Positions 1 to 8,555 are shown, counted from the first letter of the stretch. The stretch is DNA of 51,370 nt from Gammaproteobacteria bacterium (GCA_021324095.1 JAJPJT010000067.1:1-51370); one strand, 5' to 3'. Translations and numbers: made by a program. Notes: generated by a model not told the origin, from the letters alone.

Positions 1-883
1 AAGTTTGCCCCTATCCTGCGGCATCGCGGTATCCCGCAGGTGGCTCGACGCGACGCTCGTAAAATGCGCCGTGAGCGCCGGGGCCTGCTTCCTGCCGGCA
101 ACGCGCGCGACGCTGGAAGAAGCCTCGCGGCACGGCCGACGAGTCACATTGCGGCAGAACAGACAGCCCAGCAGGGCCGTCGCGCGCGTGGTGCTCGATT
201 GCGGCGGGCTTGCGAGTCGTCTCTTGCCGGAAGTCGGCTGGCGCGTCCTGCCGCAGTCGCGCATTGGCGTGGCCGCCTCATGGCGCAATGCGCCGATGTC
301 GCCCCCGTCGGGCGTCATCTACATGGCCTGCTCGAAACACGGGTATGCGGGGCTCGTCCGCGCCGAGCGCGGAATCACCAATATCGCCGCTGCGCTGGAT
401 CCGGCGCGTTGTCGGGAAGCAGGAGGTCCGGCTCGAGCCGTCGAGGAGATCCTGAAAGCTGCAGGGCTGTCCGTTCCGGATCAATTGGATTCCATGGCGT
501 GGCGCGGTACGCCTCATCTCAGCCGCACACGTTGCCGCGTCGCCGCCGAACGCGTACTGATCCTGGGCGATGCGGCGGGCTATGTCGAGCCTTTCACCGG
601 CGAGGGCATGGCCTGGGCGCTCGCCGACGCAGCAGCCGTATTTCCTTTCGTGCGTGAAGCGGTCGCGTGTTGGTCGAGTGGCCTCGGTGAACGCTGGAGC
701 AGGCGCCACGCGAACATGGTGCGTGCGCGGCAAGACGTATGCCTCAAGGTTTCAAAATGGCTGCGTCACCCGAGCCTCGTGGCCGCCGCGCTTCCGCTGC
801 TCGACTTTGTGCCTGCCACGGTGGCCCCGCTCATGGCGCGGCTGAATCGCGAATTGAAGGCCGGCGACGTGGTGGCGGGGTGA
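1..883 (+). CDS. FAD-dependent oxidoreductase (geranylgeranyl reductase/UbiH-like), 5' end outside the window
   Basis: The frame is open from the left edge, so only the C-terminal part (about 290 residues) is visible and the start lies upstream. The motif GDAAGYVEPFTGEGMAWAL near visible residue 190 is the second FAD-binding motif (GDxxG...P..GEG) of the group of flavoprotein monooxygenases and geranylgeranyl reductases. The N-terminal GxGxxG motif is off the window. The stop TGA overlaps the GTG start of the type III polyketide synthase (GTGA), so the two are probably translationally coupled. Type III PKS genes in bacteria are often paired with a flavoprotein that oxidises the phenolic or pyrone product; that role here is inferred from context. 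Family assignment is good; the substrate is unknown. Confidence 0.8.
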   Translation, partial: SLPLSCGIAVSRRWLDATLVKCAVSAGACFLPATRATLEEASRHGRRVTLRQNRQPSRAVARVVLDCGGLASRLLPEVGWRVLPQSRIGVAASWRNAPMSPPSGVIYMACSKHGYAGLVRAERGITNIAAALDPARCREAGGPARAVEEILKAAGLSVPDQLDSMAWRGTPHLSRTRCRVAAERVLILGDAAGYVEPFTGEGMAWALADAAAVFPFVREAVACWSSGLGERWSRRHANMVRARQDVCLKVSKWLRHPSLVAAALPLLDFVPATVAPLMARLNRELKAGDVVAG

Positions 884-1965
884 CGTCTGCAGCCATCCTT
901 GGCATGGGCACGGCGGTCCCGGCGGGCTCGTTCAGCCAGGACGTTGCGGCAAGGTTGGCGACGCAGCGCTGCTGCTCCAGTGAGCGTGAGCGTGTCTGGC
1001 TGGAAGGCATTTACCGCGCCTGCGGCGTGCACCGGCGCGGCAGCGTTTTACTCGTGCGTGATGATGACGCCGCATCCATCGAATCTTTTTACCCGCCGCG
1101 CCAGCGCGAAGACGACCTGGGACCGACCACGGCCAGCCGTCTTGCGCGCTACGCACGCGAAGCCGGCAAGCTGGCTGCGCGCGCGTGTGCCTCCGCCGTG
1201 GCGGATGCCGGCATGCTCCCTTCGCGCATCACCCATTTGGTCGTCGTCTCGTGTACGGGCCTCTTTTCACCCGGCCTCGATGCCGAGCTGATCGAGCAAC
1301 TTGGACTTCCACGCGACGTGGGTCGCGTGAACATCGGCTTCATGGGCTGTCACGGAGCGCTCAACGGGTTGCGCGCGGCAGCCGCACTGACGCAGGGTGT
1401 GCCGGACGCGCTCGTGCTGCTTTGCTGCGTCGAGCTGTGCAGCCTGCATTTCTCGTACGGCTTCAACCGCCAGCGGGTGATCGCAAACGCACTGTTCGCC
1501 GATGGCGCGGCGGCCGTGGTCCTGGGAGCTCGCCGCGGCTCGGGACTGCACCTCGAGGATGTCGCGAGCTTTTTGACTCACGGCTCATCCGACGCCATGA
1601 CTTGGCGCATCGGCGACCATGGATTTGAAATGGGCTTGACACCGGAAGTGCCGCGACGGATTCGGAGTGCTTTGCGTGGTTGGCTGGAACCCTGGCTTGC
1701 GGTGCGTGAACTCCGGATTGACGAGGTTGCGCAGTGGGTGATCCATCCCGGCGGCCCGGAGATCATCCAGGCCGCGACCGATTCGCTGGGATTGCGCCCT
1801 GAAGCTGGAGACTATTCGCGAGCGGTGCTCGCCGACCACGGCAACATGTCGTCGCCGACCGTGCTTTTCATCCTGCAGCGCATGCGCTTGCGGAACGAAG
1901 CCGGTCCGATCGTGGCGTTGGGTTTCGGCCCCGGTCTGATGTTCGAGGCAGGACTCTTTTGCTGA
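880..1965 (+). CDS. Type III polyketide synthase (chalcone/stilbene synthase-like)
   Basis: 361 residues from a GTG start that overlaps the upstream flavoprotein stop. This gives the usual family length and starts just before the conserved GMGTAVPAG segment. An in-frame start further upstream would lie wholly inside the neighbouring gene. The catalytic triad of the thiolase-fold homodimeric condensing enzymes is intact: Cys157 in GFMGCHGA, His289 in WVIHPGG, and Asn322 in DHGNMSSP. Such enzymes extend a CoA-linked starter with malonyl-CoA and cyclise the chain to alkylresorcinols, alkylpyrones or similar products without an acyl carrier protein. The product cannot be read from the sequence. 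The coupled flavoprotein suggests a tailored, oxidised product, possibly a phenolic lipid or quinone. No methyltransferase follows; the operon may continue upstream off the window. Confidence 0.9.
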   Translation: MTSAAILGMGTAVPAGSFSQDVAARLATQRCCSSERERVWLEGIYRACGVHRRGSVLLVRDDDAASIESFYPPRQREDDLGPTTASRLARYAREAGKLAARACASAVADAGMLPSRITHLVVVSCTGLFSPGLDAELIEQLGLPRDVGRVNIGFMGCHGALNGLRAAAALTQGVPDALVLLCCVELCSLHFSYGFNRQRVIANALFADGAAAVVLGARRGSGLHLEDVASFLTHGSSDAMTWRIGDHGFEMGLTPEVPRRIRSALRGWLEPWLAVRELRIDEVAQWVIHPGGPEIIQAATDSLGLRPEAGDYSRAVLADHGNMSSPTVLFILQRMRLRNEAGPIVALGFGPGLMFEAGLFC

Positions 1966-2016
1966 AGCATGGCGGTTGCCGCGAGCGCCATCAGGGAACC
2001 GATGTAGCCGACAGTC

Positions 2017-2118
2017 TCATGTCACGCCGATCGGTTCGAGCGCCTTGAGAAAAAACGCTTTGCTCGCTGCGTAGTCGTTGACTCCGAATAGGATGTGATC
2101 GACCGTGGGCGTCGCTTC
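2017..2118 (-). pseudogene. Remnant of a VOC (glyoxalase-like) family gene
   Basis: Directly after the stop of the alpha/beta hydrolase, and in the same frame on the minus strand, 33 codons read like the first strand and helix of a vicinal-oxygen-chelate protein: VDHILFGVNDYAASKAFF followed by LKALEPIGVT and then TGA. Complete VOC proteins have about 120-140 residues, and there is no start codon here. I read it as the decayed N-terminus of a former downstream gene in this operon. The similarity is judged by eye, so confidence is moderate. Confidence 0.5.
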
Positions 2119-3522
2119 TTACTGCCGTGGTGGACTGGATGTCGTGTCGGCCTGGTACAGGGTGGCATCTCCGTAATTGCCGTGGAGTTTTCCATCGAGG
2201 ATGTAGTCGCGCATCATGCGGAAGTATCCCTTGGAATTGCGCGTGTCATCGCGCGTGCCATCCGGTTCCGTTTCGAACTCGTAGATGCCGTGTTCGGCAT
2301 GCGGAAAAACCGCCAGCGTGATCGGACGCCCTGCTTTTTGCAGGCCGCGCAGGCGCTCAATCGTTTCTGCACTGGGGGCGTCGGCATCTTCGCCGCCGAG
2401 GATCCAGAGCTGCGGTGTATCCAGATTGCGCAATACCGGCATTGGATCGTACTGAAGCGGCACACCAGCGAAGAGTACCGGCCCCTTCTGCTTCAGTTCC
2501 TCGGTCGGCGACGCCAACAGCGCCCACGTGACATCGCCACGCACATGCTTTAACCACGGTTCCTTGCCGTATTGGTGCTTGAGCGCGTCCAGCCGGTCGT
2601 AGCCCGTGCGGAAATCGCTGAGCAGGATGGCCGCCGACGCATCGGCGATCTGCATCGCCTTGGCCATTGCGCCCGGCCCGTACCCCTGGCTCTGCATGTC
2701 GTACGCGATCGCTTCGCGATCTTCGTCCAGCGGTGAAACCGCAAGCCCGAAGCCGACAATCACAAAGTCCACCGGTGCGATCTTCGCCGCCAGCGGCGCC
2801 ACCCAGCCGCCTTCACTGCCAGCCTGGTAACCGATGCGTCCTGCACGCGTTCCAGCCAAGCGCTTGGCCTCCTGCACGGCGGCGATTGCATCGTCGGCCA
2901 GTACCAGGAAGTTCTGCGTGTAGCGCCCGCCCGAGGCACCGGTGCCGCGCTTGTCGTACACGAATACGCCGATGCCCATGGCCGGAAACATTCGCTGCAG
3001 GTCGTAGAAATCCAGTGCCGATTCGTGTTCCGATCCATGCACGAGCACCACGATCGGTACAGGTTTGTTTCCTTTCGGCAGCACGAGTCGGCCGGCGAGG
3101 GTGACGCCGGCACCCTGGAATCGCGCGTTCGTGATGTCGAAGGGGATTCGTTTGCCCTCCACGCCGTCGAACGTGATCCGACCGTCGCGGCAGCCGGAAA
3201 AGCGCACAGTGGTCCCGTCCGGACGGCCCGTCCAACCGAGGGTGCTCGTCCATGTACCGCCGGGATGGAGTGTCAAGTGACCCGTCGTTCCGTCTTCGCG
3301 ACGCCAACGCAAGTCAGCCGCTTCATCGGTGGCACCAACGTCGACGAGGCTGCCATCGGTGAGGCGGTAGGCGCCGATGTGGCAATTCGCGACCGGGTTG
3401 CCGGCAGCGCGGGCGGTACCGTCCGATGCAATGAAGCCGATGACCGCGAAAAGAATCAGCGCGCCGCGGATCGAAGCCAGATGCTTCAATAGTTTTGCTT
3501 TCATCAATAGTTTTGCTTTCAT
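2119..3522 (-). CDS. Secreted alpha/beta hydrolase (dienelactone hydrolase/BAAT-like)
   Basis: 467 residues. I start at the ATG at 3520-3522, because GAGG lies seven bases upstream and this ATG overlaps the stop of the upstream DUF3830 reading frame (ATGA). A 13-codon longer frame exists but runs through that gene. The N-terminus has a signal peptide (GALILFAVIGFIASDGTARAAG). The hydrolase core carries the oxyanion segment VLVHGSEHES, the nucleophile elbow QAGSEGGW (Ser in AGSEG, first Gly replaced by Ala), an acidic residue in LWILGGEDAD, and the catalytic His in FPHAEHGIYEF. It is probably a periplasmic esterase or peptidase-like hydrolase of unknown substrate. Its first six codons are exactly duplicated (see the repeat at 3487-3522). 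Confidence 0.85.
   Translation of the reverse strand: MKAKLLMKAKLLKHLASIRGALILFAVIGFIASDGTARAAGNPVANCHIGAYRLTDGSLVDVGATDEAADLRWRREDGTTGHLTLHPGGTWTSTLGWTGRPDGTTVRFSGCRDGRITFDGVEGKRIPFDITNARFQGAGVTLAGRLVLPKGNKPVPIVVLVHGSEHESALDFYDLQRMFPAMGIGVFVYDKRGTGASGGRYTQNFLVLADDAIAAVQEAKRLAGTRAGRIGYQAGSEGGWVAPLAAKIAPVDFVIVGFGLAVSPLDEDREAIAYDMQSQGYGPGAMAKAMQIADASAAILLSDFRTGYDRLDALKHQYGKEPWLKHVRGDVTWALLASPTEELKQKGPVLFAGVPLQYDPMPVLRNLDTPQLWILGGEDADAPSAETIERLRGLQKAGRPITLAVFPHAEHGIYEFETEPDGTRDDTRNSKGYFRMMRDYILDGKLHGNYGDATLYQADTTSSPPRQ
3487..3522 (-). repeat. Perfect 18-bp tandem duplication of a translation start
   Basis: The 18-bp unit ATGAAAGCAAAACTATTG occurs twice in a row (3505-3522 and 3487-3504, minus strand). 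The hydrolase therefore begins MKAKLLMKAKLL and has two in-frame ATG codons. Only the first has the GAGG ribosome-binding site at normal spacing. The exact identity points to a recent slippage or duplication event. It lengthens the signal-peptide n-region by one Lys-rich unit without changing the frame. Confidence 0.95.
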
Positions 3523-3957
3523 CGTGAATCCTCGATGGAAAACGGCATGGCTCCGCGCCATAGGACGTCGCGGCCCAGTTCGAAAAGGCGCTCGAGTCGA
3601 TCTTCGATCACAAGCACGGGATTGCCCTCAAGCGGTCCCGCTTTGCTGGCAAAGCGGCTCGTACCGTACGGGGATCAACAACTCTGGTTCGCTTCGTCCA
3701 CCGGCGTAGAGCAATGCTTCGCCAGGGCGGGGAAGCGTGCCTGAACTTTCCAAAGGAATGGCCAGGCCAGATGTCCAGACTTCGGCCAAGGGCGACCACA
3801 GGGCCTCCCCGCTCCAACGCGCATGGATTACCTCCCCGGAATAGGGAAGCAGTGCCATCAGGACCTCGCAGGAGCGCGACGCCTGATCGCGCAGCAGTCG
3901 TGCCGGGAACCGTTCTGCGCCGATCCTGACGGTAACCGAGTGCACCCCTGAGGACAT
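3519..3957 (-). pseudogene. DUF3830 (cyclophilin-like) protein, interrupted by a +1 frameshift
   Basis: From the ATG at 3957 the frame encodes a DUF3830-type protein: ALLPYSGEVIHARWSGEALW, then PRPGEALLYAGG. It runs to a premature end at 3628 (109 residues). Dropping one C from the CCCC run at 3670-3673 (minus strand) restores the expected ending PYGTSRFASKAGPLEGNP and then LGRDVLWRGAMPF, reaching a TGA at 3519-3521. That gives about 145 residues, the normal family size, and the stop then overlaps the hydrolase ATG. This is either a real inactivating indel or a homopolymer sequencing error. The family has a cyclophilin-like fold; its biochemical role is not established. Neighbours: a downstream hydrolase and a divergent AraC regulator. 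Confidence 0.8.
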
Positions 3958-4113
3958 ATCCCACCATTGCGTTGGTTGAGTGTGCCGCTATGCTGCCGCG
4001 TCACCCCGAGCACCGTATTGGACGGTTTCAAGGTGGGGCTGCTCCGAGGCCGCACCGTGGTGCCGGCATGGCTTGGTGATGTGTTCCTTCCCGACTGCGC
4101 CGCGCCCAACCCC

Positions 4114-4899
4114 ATGCAAGAGAAGATGTTGCACAGGTTCAGCGGTGCTCTTGTGAGAAGGACGATCGATCGAAGCGACGCCCTTGTGCCGGAACATGCC
4201 CATGACTGGCCGCTCCTGTCGCTTTTTGTAATCGGCGCGTACTCGAATCGAACCGAGATCGGAGAGCAATTCATCGCCGGCCCCTCCGCCGTCTTTTATG
4301 CGGCCGGCGCGGCACATCGCAATACCGCAGGTCCGGATGGATTTGAACAGATCGAAATCGAGTTCGATCCGGCTTGGCTGCGATCAGCCAATCTGCCGAA
4401 CTATCCGGTCATGCGCTGGGCGGGTGGGCGTGTGGGGGCCGAAGCCCATGCGTTGGCCATGCTCTGCAGTCGCGAGGCATCCGAAAAATCTCTGCTTGCG
4501 GCGCTACGACTGTTCTTGAGTTCAGCGTCCGTCGACGCGCCAACCAAGCGTCCAGATTGGCTCGGTCGCGTGATCTGCCTGCTCAGAGAAGATCCGGCAA
4601 GGAAAATCTCTGAGCTTGCGCGCACAGTTGGTTTGCACCCCTCCTGGCTGGGGGCAGCGTACAGGGGTGCTGCGGGAGAAGGTCTCATGGAGACCGCGGC
4701 ACGATTCCGCGTTGAGCACGCAGCCAAATCACTGCGTGAAACCAATTCGTCACTTGCGGAGATCGCGATCGAAGCGGGCTTTTGCGACCAAAGCCACATG
4801 ATCCGAACGTTCCACCGGATCCTCGCGCGCCTGCCATCGGCAGTACGGAAAGACCAAGCACTATTCAGGCAAGAGCCTGAGGTGAACTCTGGAACCTGA
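4114..4899 (+). CDS. AraC family transcriptional regulator
   Basis: 261 residues from the ATG at 4114. The frame stays open to a TTG at 3967, but that is only 10 bp from the divergent DUF3830 start and would leave no room for promoters, and the extra residues look non-coding; GTG 4081 is another option. An N-terminal cupin-like sensing domain (about residues 20-110, including VPEHAHDWPLLSLFV) is followed by the two helix-turn-helix units of AraC/XylS proteins (ISELARTVGLHPSWLGAAYR, then LAEIAIEAGFCDQSHMIRTF). It probably controls the divergent DUF3830-hydrolase pair through the shared 157-bp region; the inducer is unknown. Confidence 0.85.
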   Translation: MQEKMLHRFSGALVRRTIDRSDALVPEHAHDWPLLSLFVIGAYSNRTEIGEQFIAGPSAVFYAAGAAHRNTAGPDGFEQIEIEFDPAWLRSANLPNYPVMRWAGGRVGAEAHALAMLCSREASEKSLLAALRLFLSSASVDAPTKRPDWLGRVICLLREDPARKISELARTVGLHPSWLGAAYRGAAGEGLMETAARFRVEHAAKSLRETNSSLAEIAIEAGFCDQSHMIRTFHRILARLPSAVRKDQALFRQEPEVNSGT

Positions 4900-5074
4900 T
4901 GCTGCTCAGGGTTCTACCTGGATTCTGCGGACACCCGTCAGGTCACGCCGATGGCAGCAGGACGCGAGCGGCGGATTTCAGGAACTTTGAACGCGGCGAC
5001 GATGATCTGCTGCTGACCGCTGAACGACTCAAGTCGACCCATGGGTCGCAACGCGACCCTTTGGACCATTGCCG

Positions 5075-5109
5075 TCTGCATGGCCGAAGAAACGGGTCGG
5101 CCATGCAGA
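5075..5109. terminator. Perfect 13-bp stem hairpin between convergent genes
   Basis: The arms TCTGCATGGCCGA (5075-5087) and TCGGCCATGCAGA (5097-5109) are exact reverse complements with a 9-nt loop. The hairpin lies between the converging ends of the AraC gene (4899) and the beta-propeller gene (5143), where a bidirectional terminator is expected. Neither side has a clear T-tract, so intrinsic termination is only a suggestion. It could instead be an mRNA 3'-end stabiliser or an operator. Apart from this hairpin I see nothing in 4900-5142. Confidence 0.5.
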
Positions 5110-5142
5110 ACCGTCAAACGCGGGTGCGCGAATTTCGCTGGA

Positions 5143-6240
5143 TCAACGCGGATCCCTGAACCCGAATGGTGGAGTCAGTCCCGTGAAGTCGCCGATGACC
5201 TTCGCATCGTAGGGTCCGTTCAACAGGTTGAAGGTGTTGCCGGGCACGTTGATCGTGCCTTGCTGGAACACGATGCGCCCGGACGGCGTGATCTCGAAAA
5301 CGCGATCGTTGAACTGGTCGCTGATCAGGGTGTCGCCCTCCCGTAACCGGACGGCTCGGGTCGGCAGTGGTGTCGGATTGCTGCCGGGCGCGGTGTTGGT
5401 GAAAAATTGCCAGACCACGTTGTCGCCGCCATCGACCTCGACGATGCGGTTGTTGTTGGAATCAGTAATCAACGTATCGCCATTGGGCAGCCGGCTCGCG
5501 AAAGCCACACCACTCACGGTGCCATGCGCGGTGAATATCTGCACCGTTTGTCCAGCCGTGGTGATCTCGATGGCGCGGTTGTTGTTTTCGTCGGCAATCA
5601 GCACGTCACCGTTGTCCAGCACCTCGGCGCTGTTGGGGTTGTTGAGCTGGTTCGGCCCCGACCCGCTGACCCCGGAGGTGCCGTATTGCCATTCGATCCG
5701 CTTTTTCATGTTGACCAGGATCACGCGCTGGTTGGCCTGATCGGTGATCAGCACGTGCGGACCCGAATATCCCGGGAAGCTGCTCAGGTACAGCGATTGC
5801 ACGGGCGTATTCAACTGATCCGGCCCCGAACCCGCGACGCCGGCTTGACCGTACTGCCAGACGATCTTGCCCTTGTGATTGACGATGAATACCCGGTTGT
5901 CGGGGCAGCCGTTCGTTGTGTTGCTGCAGCCCGGCACTCCGGGCGGCGTGCCGGTGCCGGAGATCAGCGTGAGTTGCCCGAAGCGTTCGGCATCGTTGGT
6001 GCCCACCACACTGTGCGGGCCGGGTATGTCCGAGCCATCGCCGAATTGCCAGACCACCTTGTGCGTCATCGGATCGACTTCGATGACGCGGTTGTTGAAC
6101 TGGTCGGCGATCAGGATGTTGCCGGCGTGATGCTCGGCTTGCGCGAGGAACGGGCAGCCGACGCCGGCGACTGCCGCCGTTATCAGCAGGACCGGCAGAA
6201 CACGGTGGGATGGTGGGACAAGCACAGGGAAACGTGTCAT
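5143..6240 (-). CDS. Secreted NHL/PQQ-like beta-propeller protein
   Basis: 365 residues from the ATG at 6238-6240, chosen because GGAGGG sits six bases upstream; a start 20 codons further up lacks such a site. A cleavable signal peptide (about residues 1-35, ending QAEHHAG) precedes five to six repeats of the pattern ILIADQFNNRVIEVDP...VVWQFG, such as VLITDQANQRVILV, VLIADENNNRAIEI, TLITDSNNNRIVEV and TLISDQFNDRVFEI. These are blades of a beta-propeller of the NHL or arylsulfotransferase-like type. A Cys pair (CSNTTNGC) suggests an oxidised, exported protein. No catalytic residues can be named; it may bind a ligand or partner in the periplasm. It appears to be transcribed alone. Confidence 0.75.
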   Translation of the reverse strand: MTRFPVLVPPSHRVLPVLLITAAVAGVGCPFLAQAEHHAGNILIADQFNNRVIEVDPMTHKVVWQFGDGSDIPGPHSVVGTNDAERFGQLTLISGTGTPPGVPGCSNTTNGCPDNRVFIVNHKGKIVWQYGQAGVAGSGPDQLNTPVQSLYLSSFPGYSGPHVLITDQANQRVILVNMKKRIEWQYGTSGVSGSGPNQLNNPNSAEVLDNGDVLIADENNNRAIEITTAGQTVQIFTAHGTVSGVAFASRLPNGDTLITDSNNNRIVEVDGGDNVVWQFFTNTAPGSNPTPLPTRAVRLREGDTLISDQFNDRVFEITPSGRIVFQQGTINVPGNTFNLLNGPYDAKVIGDFTGLTPPFGFRDPR

Positions 6241-6473
6241 GACACGCCCTCCATTGAGAACTGTGCTGAAAATGCACGGAGAAGACGATCCCCGATGCAA
6301 TCCACGATTTAGTAGGCCGATTGCCGGCCGTCGCGGTGTCTGGACTGATGCGGGGTCCCGAAAGCAGGTTTGAACGAGGCCCCCGTGGCGTTGGGGTGGG
6401 AGGTGAACTTGTACGCCGATCGCTGTTATCGCTCCGTGCGGGTTGCGTCAATCATCCGTGTAGTGGATCGCCT

Positions 6474-7814
6474 TCAGGGGCCTAGGTGCCGCACAGAAAT
6501 GGCTTGCCGCGTGAGAAGCGCGCCATTCTGGTCTCTGGCGAACAGGAAATAGCGCCCCGGCCGCAGGTACAACTCACCCATCAGGGTGCTGGTCTCGCCG
6601 GAGGTGACTTGGATGCCGTCGATCGTCGTTTCCGAAACAGGATCGAGCACCATCCGGTCAGCGGGAATCGCGTCGTCGCGCTCGCCGTCGTAGCGAGCGC
6701 CGACCATGCAAGGGTAGTGTCCCTGACAGATCCTTCCGTACACGGGATATGGCACACGCAGTCCCCACAGGCGCAGCCACGTTGGCCGACCCATTCGGAA
6801 ATGTTCCTCGGGAAAGATCACGCTGACATCGTAACCGGCCCTGAGTGACCACGGCTTGCCGTGCTTGTCGAGGAACACGATGGGTTGGGCGGGGTGCACG
6901 GCGTTGATGATCGCGTCGTAATCGGGGTGGTCCATCGAGCGGTCCCGATGCGGGATCAGGATGGTCTGCTCGACCGACAGCGGCACGATGCCGCTGTCCT
7001 TGATGAAGTGTTCGGCCATCGATTGCACGCCGAGGAACTTGCCGAGCTTCTGGATGTGCTCGTAACCGGCGTTGACCACCAGTCGCGCCGCGGGGTCATC
7101 CTTGAGGATCTTCCACAGATTCTCGGCCTGTTGCGCCTCGCGCGCATCGACGGATCGATCGCCGTCAGCCTCGTAGGCGACGACCTTGTAGCCGAGCGTC
7201 AGTGCGGTGCGCACCATCTCCGCGTAGATGGGCTCGCGGAAGTAGTAACCGCTGGCGGCGGTCGCATAACCGCGCCTGGCCAGCGCAGTCACATCTCGGC
7301 GGTCAAGAGTTTCCACCGCAAAAGTGTTGAAGCCTTCCTCGCGTAATCCCTGCAACAGCCGCACGGTGAGCGTACGCGTCAGCGCGATGTTGTGGGCTTC
7401 GTTGAGGAACACTACGCGATAGTTCTTGGCGAGTTGCGGAATGTACGTGATGGCCTGCACCGGATGCTCGCCGGGAATCGCCAGCGGCGAAGGCGCATCG
7501 TCGCCTTTAGCGCGTTGGGGAATCGAGAAGCTGGTCTCGGCGTCCTTGTAGTCGCCAATGAATGTCTGGTACCAGGAAAGATACTGGCCGAAAATCATGC
7601 GAAACGCCGGCTCGCTGTCTGTGGCATAGGCACGACGCATCACCTGATATTGCGTCAGCAGGCCTTTGTACTGGCCCGCGCGCTTCATGATCGCGTCTGA
7701 CTTGCTCATCGCGTCGAGCTGCTGTTCGTACCAGGCGGACCGGCTCTGTGCGGCCGCCGCCTGAACCATGGCCAGCAGGAGCGTTGCAAGACCAATCATC
7801 GGTGCGATGTGCAT
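6474..7814 (-). CDS. Secreted ChaN/erythromycin-esterase-like protein
   Basis: 446 residues from the ATG at 7812-7814, which opens a clear signal peptide (MHIAPMIGLATLLLAMVQAAAAQ). A frame extension of 86 codons upstream would destroy that signal and looks non-coding. The core VVFLNEAHNIALTRTL followed by GFNTFAVETL resembles the EAH motif and following strand of the erythromycin-esterase/ChaN-like superfamily. Other candidate active-site stretches are VVAYEADGDRS, VVNAGYEHIQKLGKFL and IPHRDRSMDHPD. The C-terminal 120 residues look like a separate beta-domain. The true substrate is unknown, and antibiotic hydrolysis should not be assumed. Its 278-bp upstream region is shared with the divergent small gene at 8093. 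Confidence 0.6.
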   Translation of the reverse strand: MHIAPMIGLATLLLAMVQAAAAQSRSAWYEQQLDAMSKSDAIMKRAGQYKGLLTQYQVMRRAYATDSEPAFRMIFGQYLSWYQTFIGDYKDAETSFSIPQRAKGDDAPSPLAIPGEHPVQAITYIPQLAKNYRVVFLNEAHNIALTRTLTVRLLQGLREEGFNTFAVETLDRRDVTALARRGYATAASGYYFREPIYAEMVRTALTLGYKVVAYEADGDRSVDAREAQQAENLWKILKDDPAARLVVNAGYEHIQKLGKFLGVQSMAEHFIKDSGIVPLSVEQTILIPHRDRSMDHPDYDAIINAVHPAQPIVFLDKHGKPWSLRAGYDVSVIFPEEHFRMGRPTWLRLWGLRVPYPVYGRICQGHYPCMVGARYDGERDDAIPADRMVLDPVSETTIDGIQVTSGETSTLMGELYLRPGRYFLFARDQNGALLTRQAISVRHLGP

Positions 7815-8092
7815 GATGTTCCCGCGGCCTCGCCCATGCGACGGAACGATACACCTGCTGCTTCTTGGTGCGTATGTATGCCGAATCACCCGCTCGCTGC
7901 ACTCTACGGTCGGGACGAGATCCCTGGCCCGAAAGTGCTGCTTGACGGAATTCCGCTTGCGCTCGCCGTACACCCGCGTCAGGTGGATCGCGCTCCCGTG
8001 ATGAAGCCAGGCGATGCCACTGCAAGATTTGTGGGGGCGGTCACGGACGACCCTTGGGAAGTCGACGAGCATCGACGCCCGAGGAGAACCCG

Positions 8093-8329
8093 ATGTCCCA
8101 CACCAACTGGATCCCGTCCCGCGTCTACGGCGGAACGTACTGGGCCAACGGCCGCTTCGGCATCATCGTCGACCGCCTGCGCGGCGCTCGCGGACAGTGC
8201 ACGCTCGTCGTACAACCGCTCGCGCGCGGCGACCGGCTGCGCTGCATCAGTTGCGCCAACGTCGATGAAGCCAAGCGCACCGCCAGACTTGCCCCACGCG
8301 AACTGGCTCAGCTCGGCATGGCCGCGTGA
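8093..8329 (+). CDS. Small conserved-looking hypothetical protein (78 aa)
   Basis: I do not recognise this protein. The ATG is preceded by GAGGAG at suitable spacing, which sets the start. It is basic, with no signal peptide or membrane segment. It contains two Cys in RCISCANVDEAKR, spaced CxxC with the preceding residues (LRCISCAN), compatible with a metal site but not enough to claim one. It lies between the divergent ChaN-like gene and the GH89 gene 226 bp downstream, and it is probably a single-gene transcript. Confidence 0.55.
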   Translation: MSHTNWIPSRVYGGTYWANGRFGIIVDRLRGARGQCTLVVQPLARGDRLRCISCANVDEAKRTARLAPRELAQLGMAA

Positions 8330-8555
8330 AGCAACCGCGAGGCTCGCACGGCCTTTTGAGGCGTGCCTCGCGGCTGCGCGCGAACGGCTAGCTGCTGTGT
8401 AAACCCCGGAGATTGTTCATTGCCGAAGGAACGCGGCTGATCGGAGACAGTGCTCGAGGCTGGCATGCGGGCGATGCCAGTTGCAGGTGTTGCCATGACG
8501 CCTTCATTGTTTGCAGTGGCTGGGGAATGGCGCAACACACCAGAAGGAAGCACGC

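Noticed and set aside
3523..3561. Longer N-terminus for the alpha/beta hydrolase starting at 3561
   Set aside because: Those codons overlap the conserved C-terminal frame of the DUF3830 gene and would bury the signal peptide; the ATG at 3522 has a good ribosome-binding site.
4899..5159. 86-codon plus-strand frame after the AraC gene
   Set aside because: It has no recognisable family features, contains the 13-bp hairpin and overlaps the end of the beta-propeller gene; it looks like non-coding DNA.
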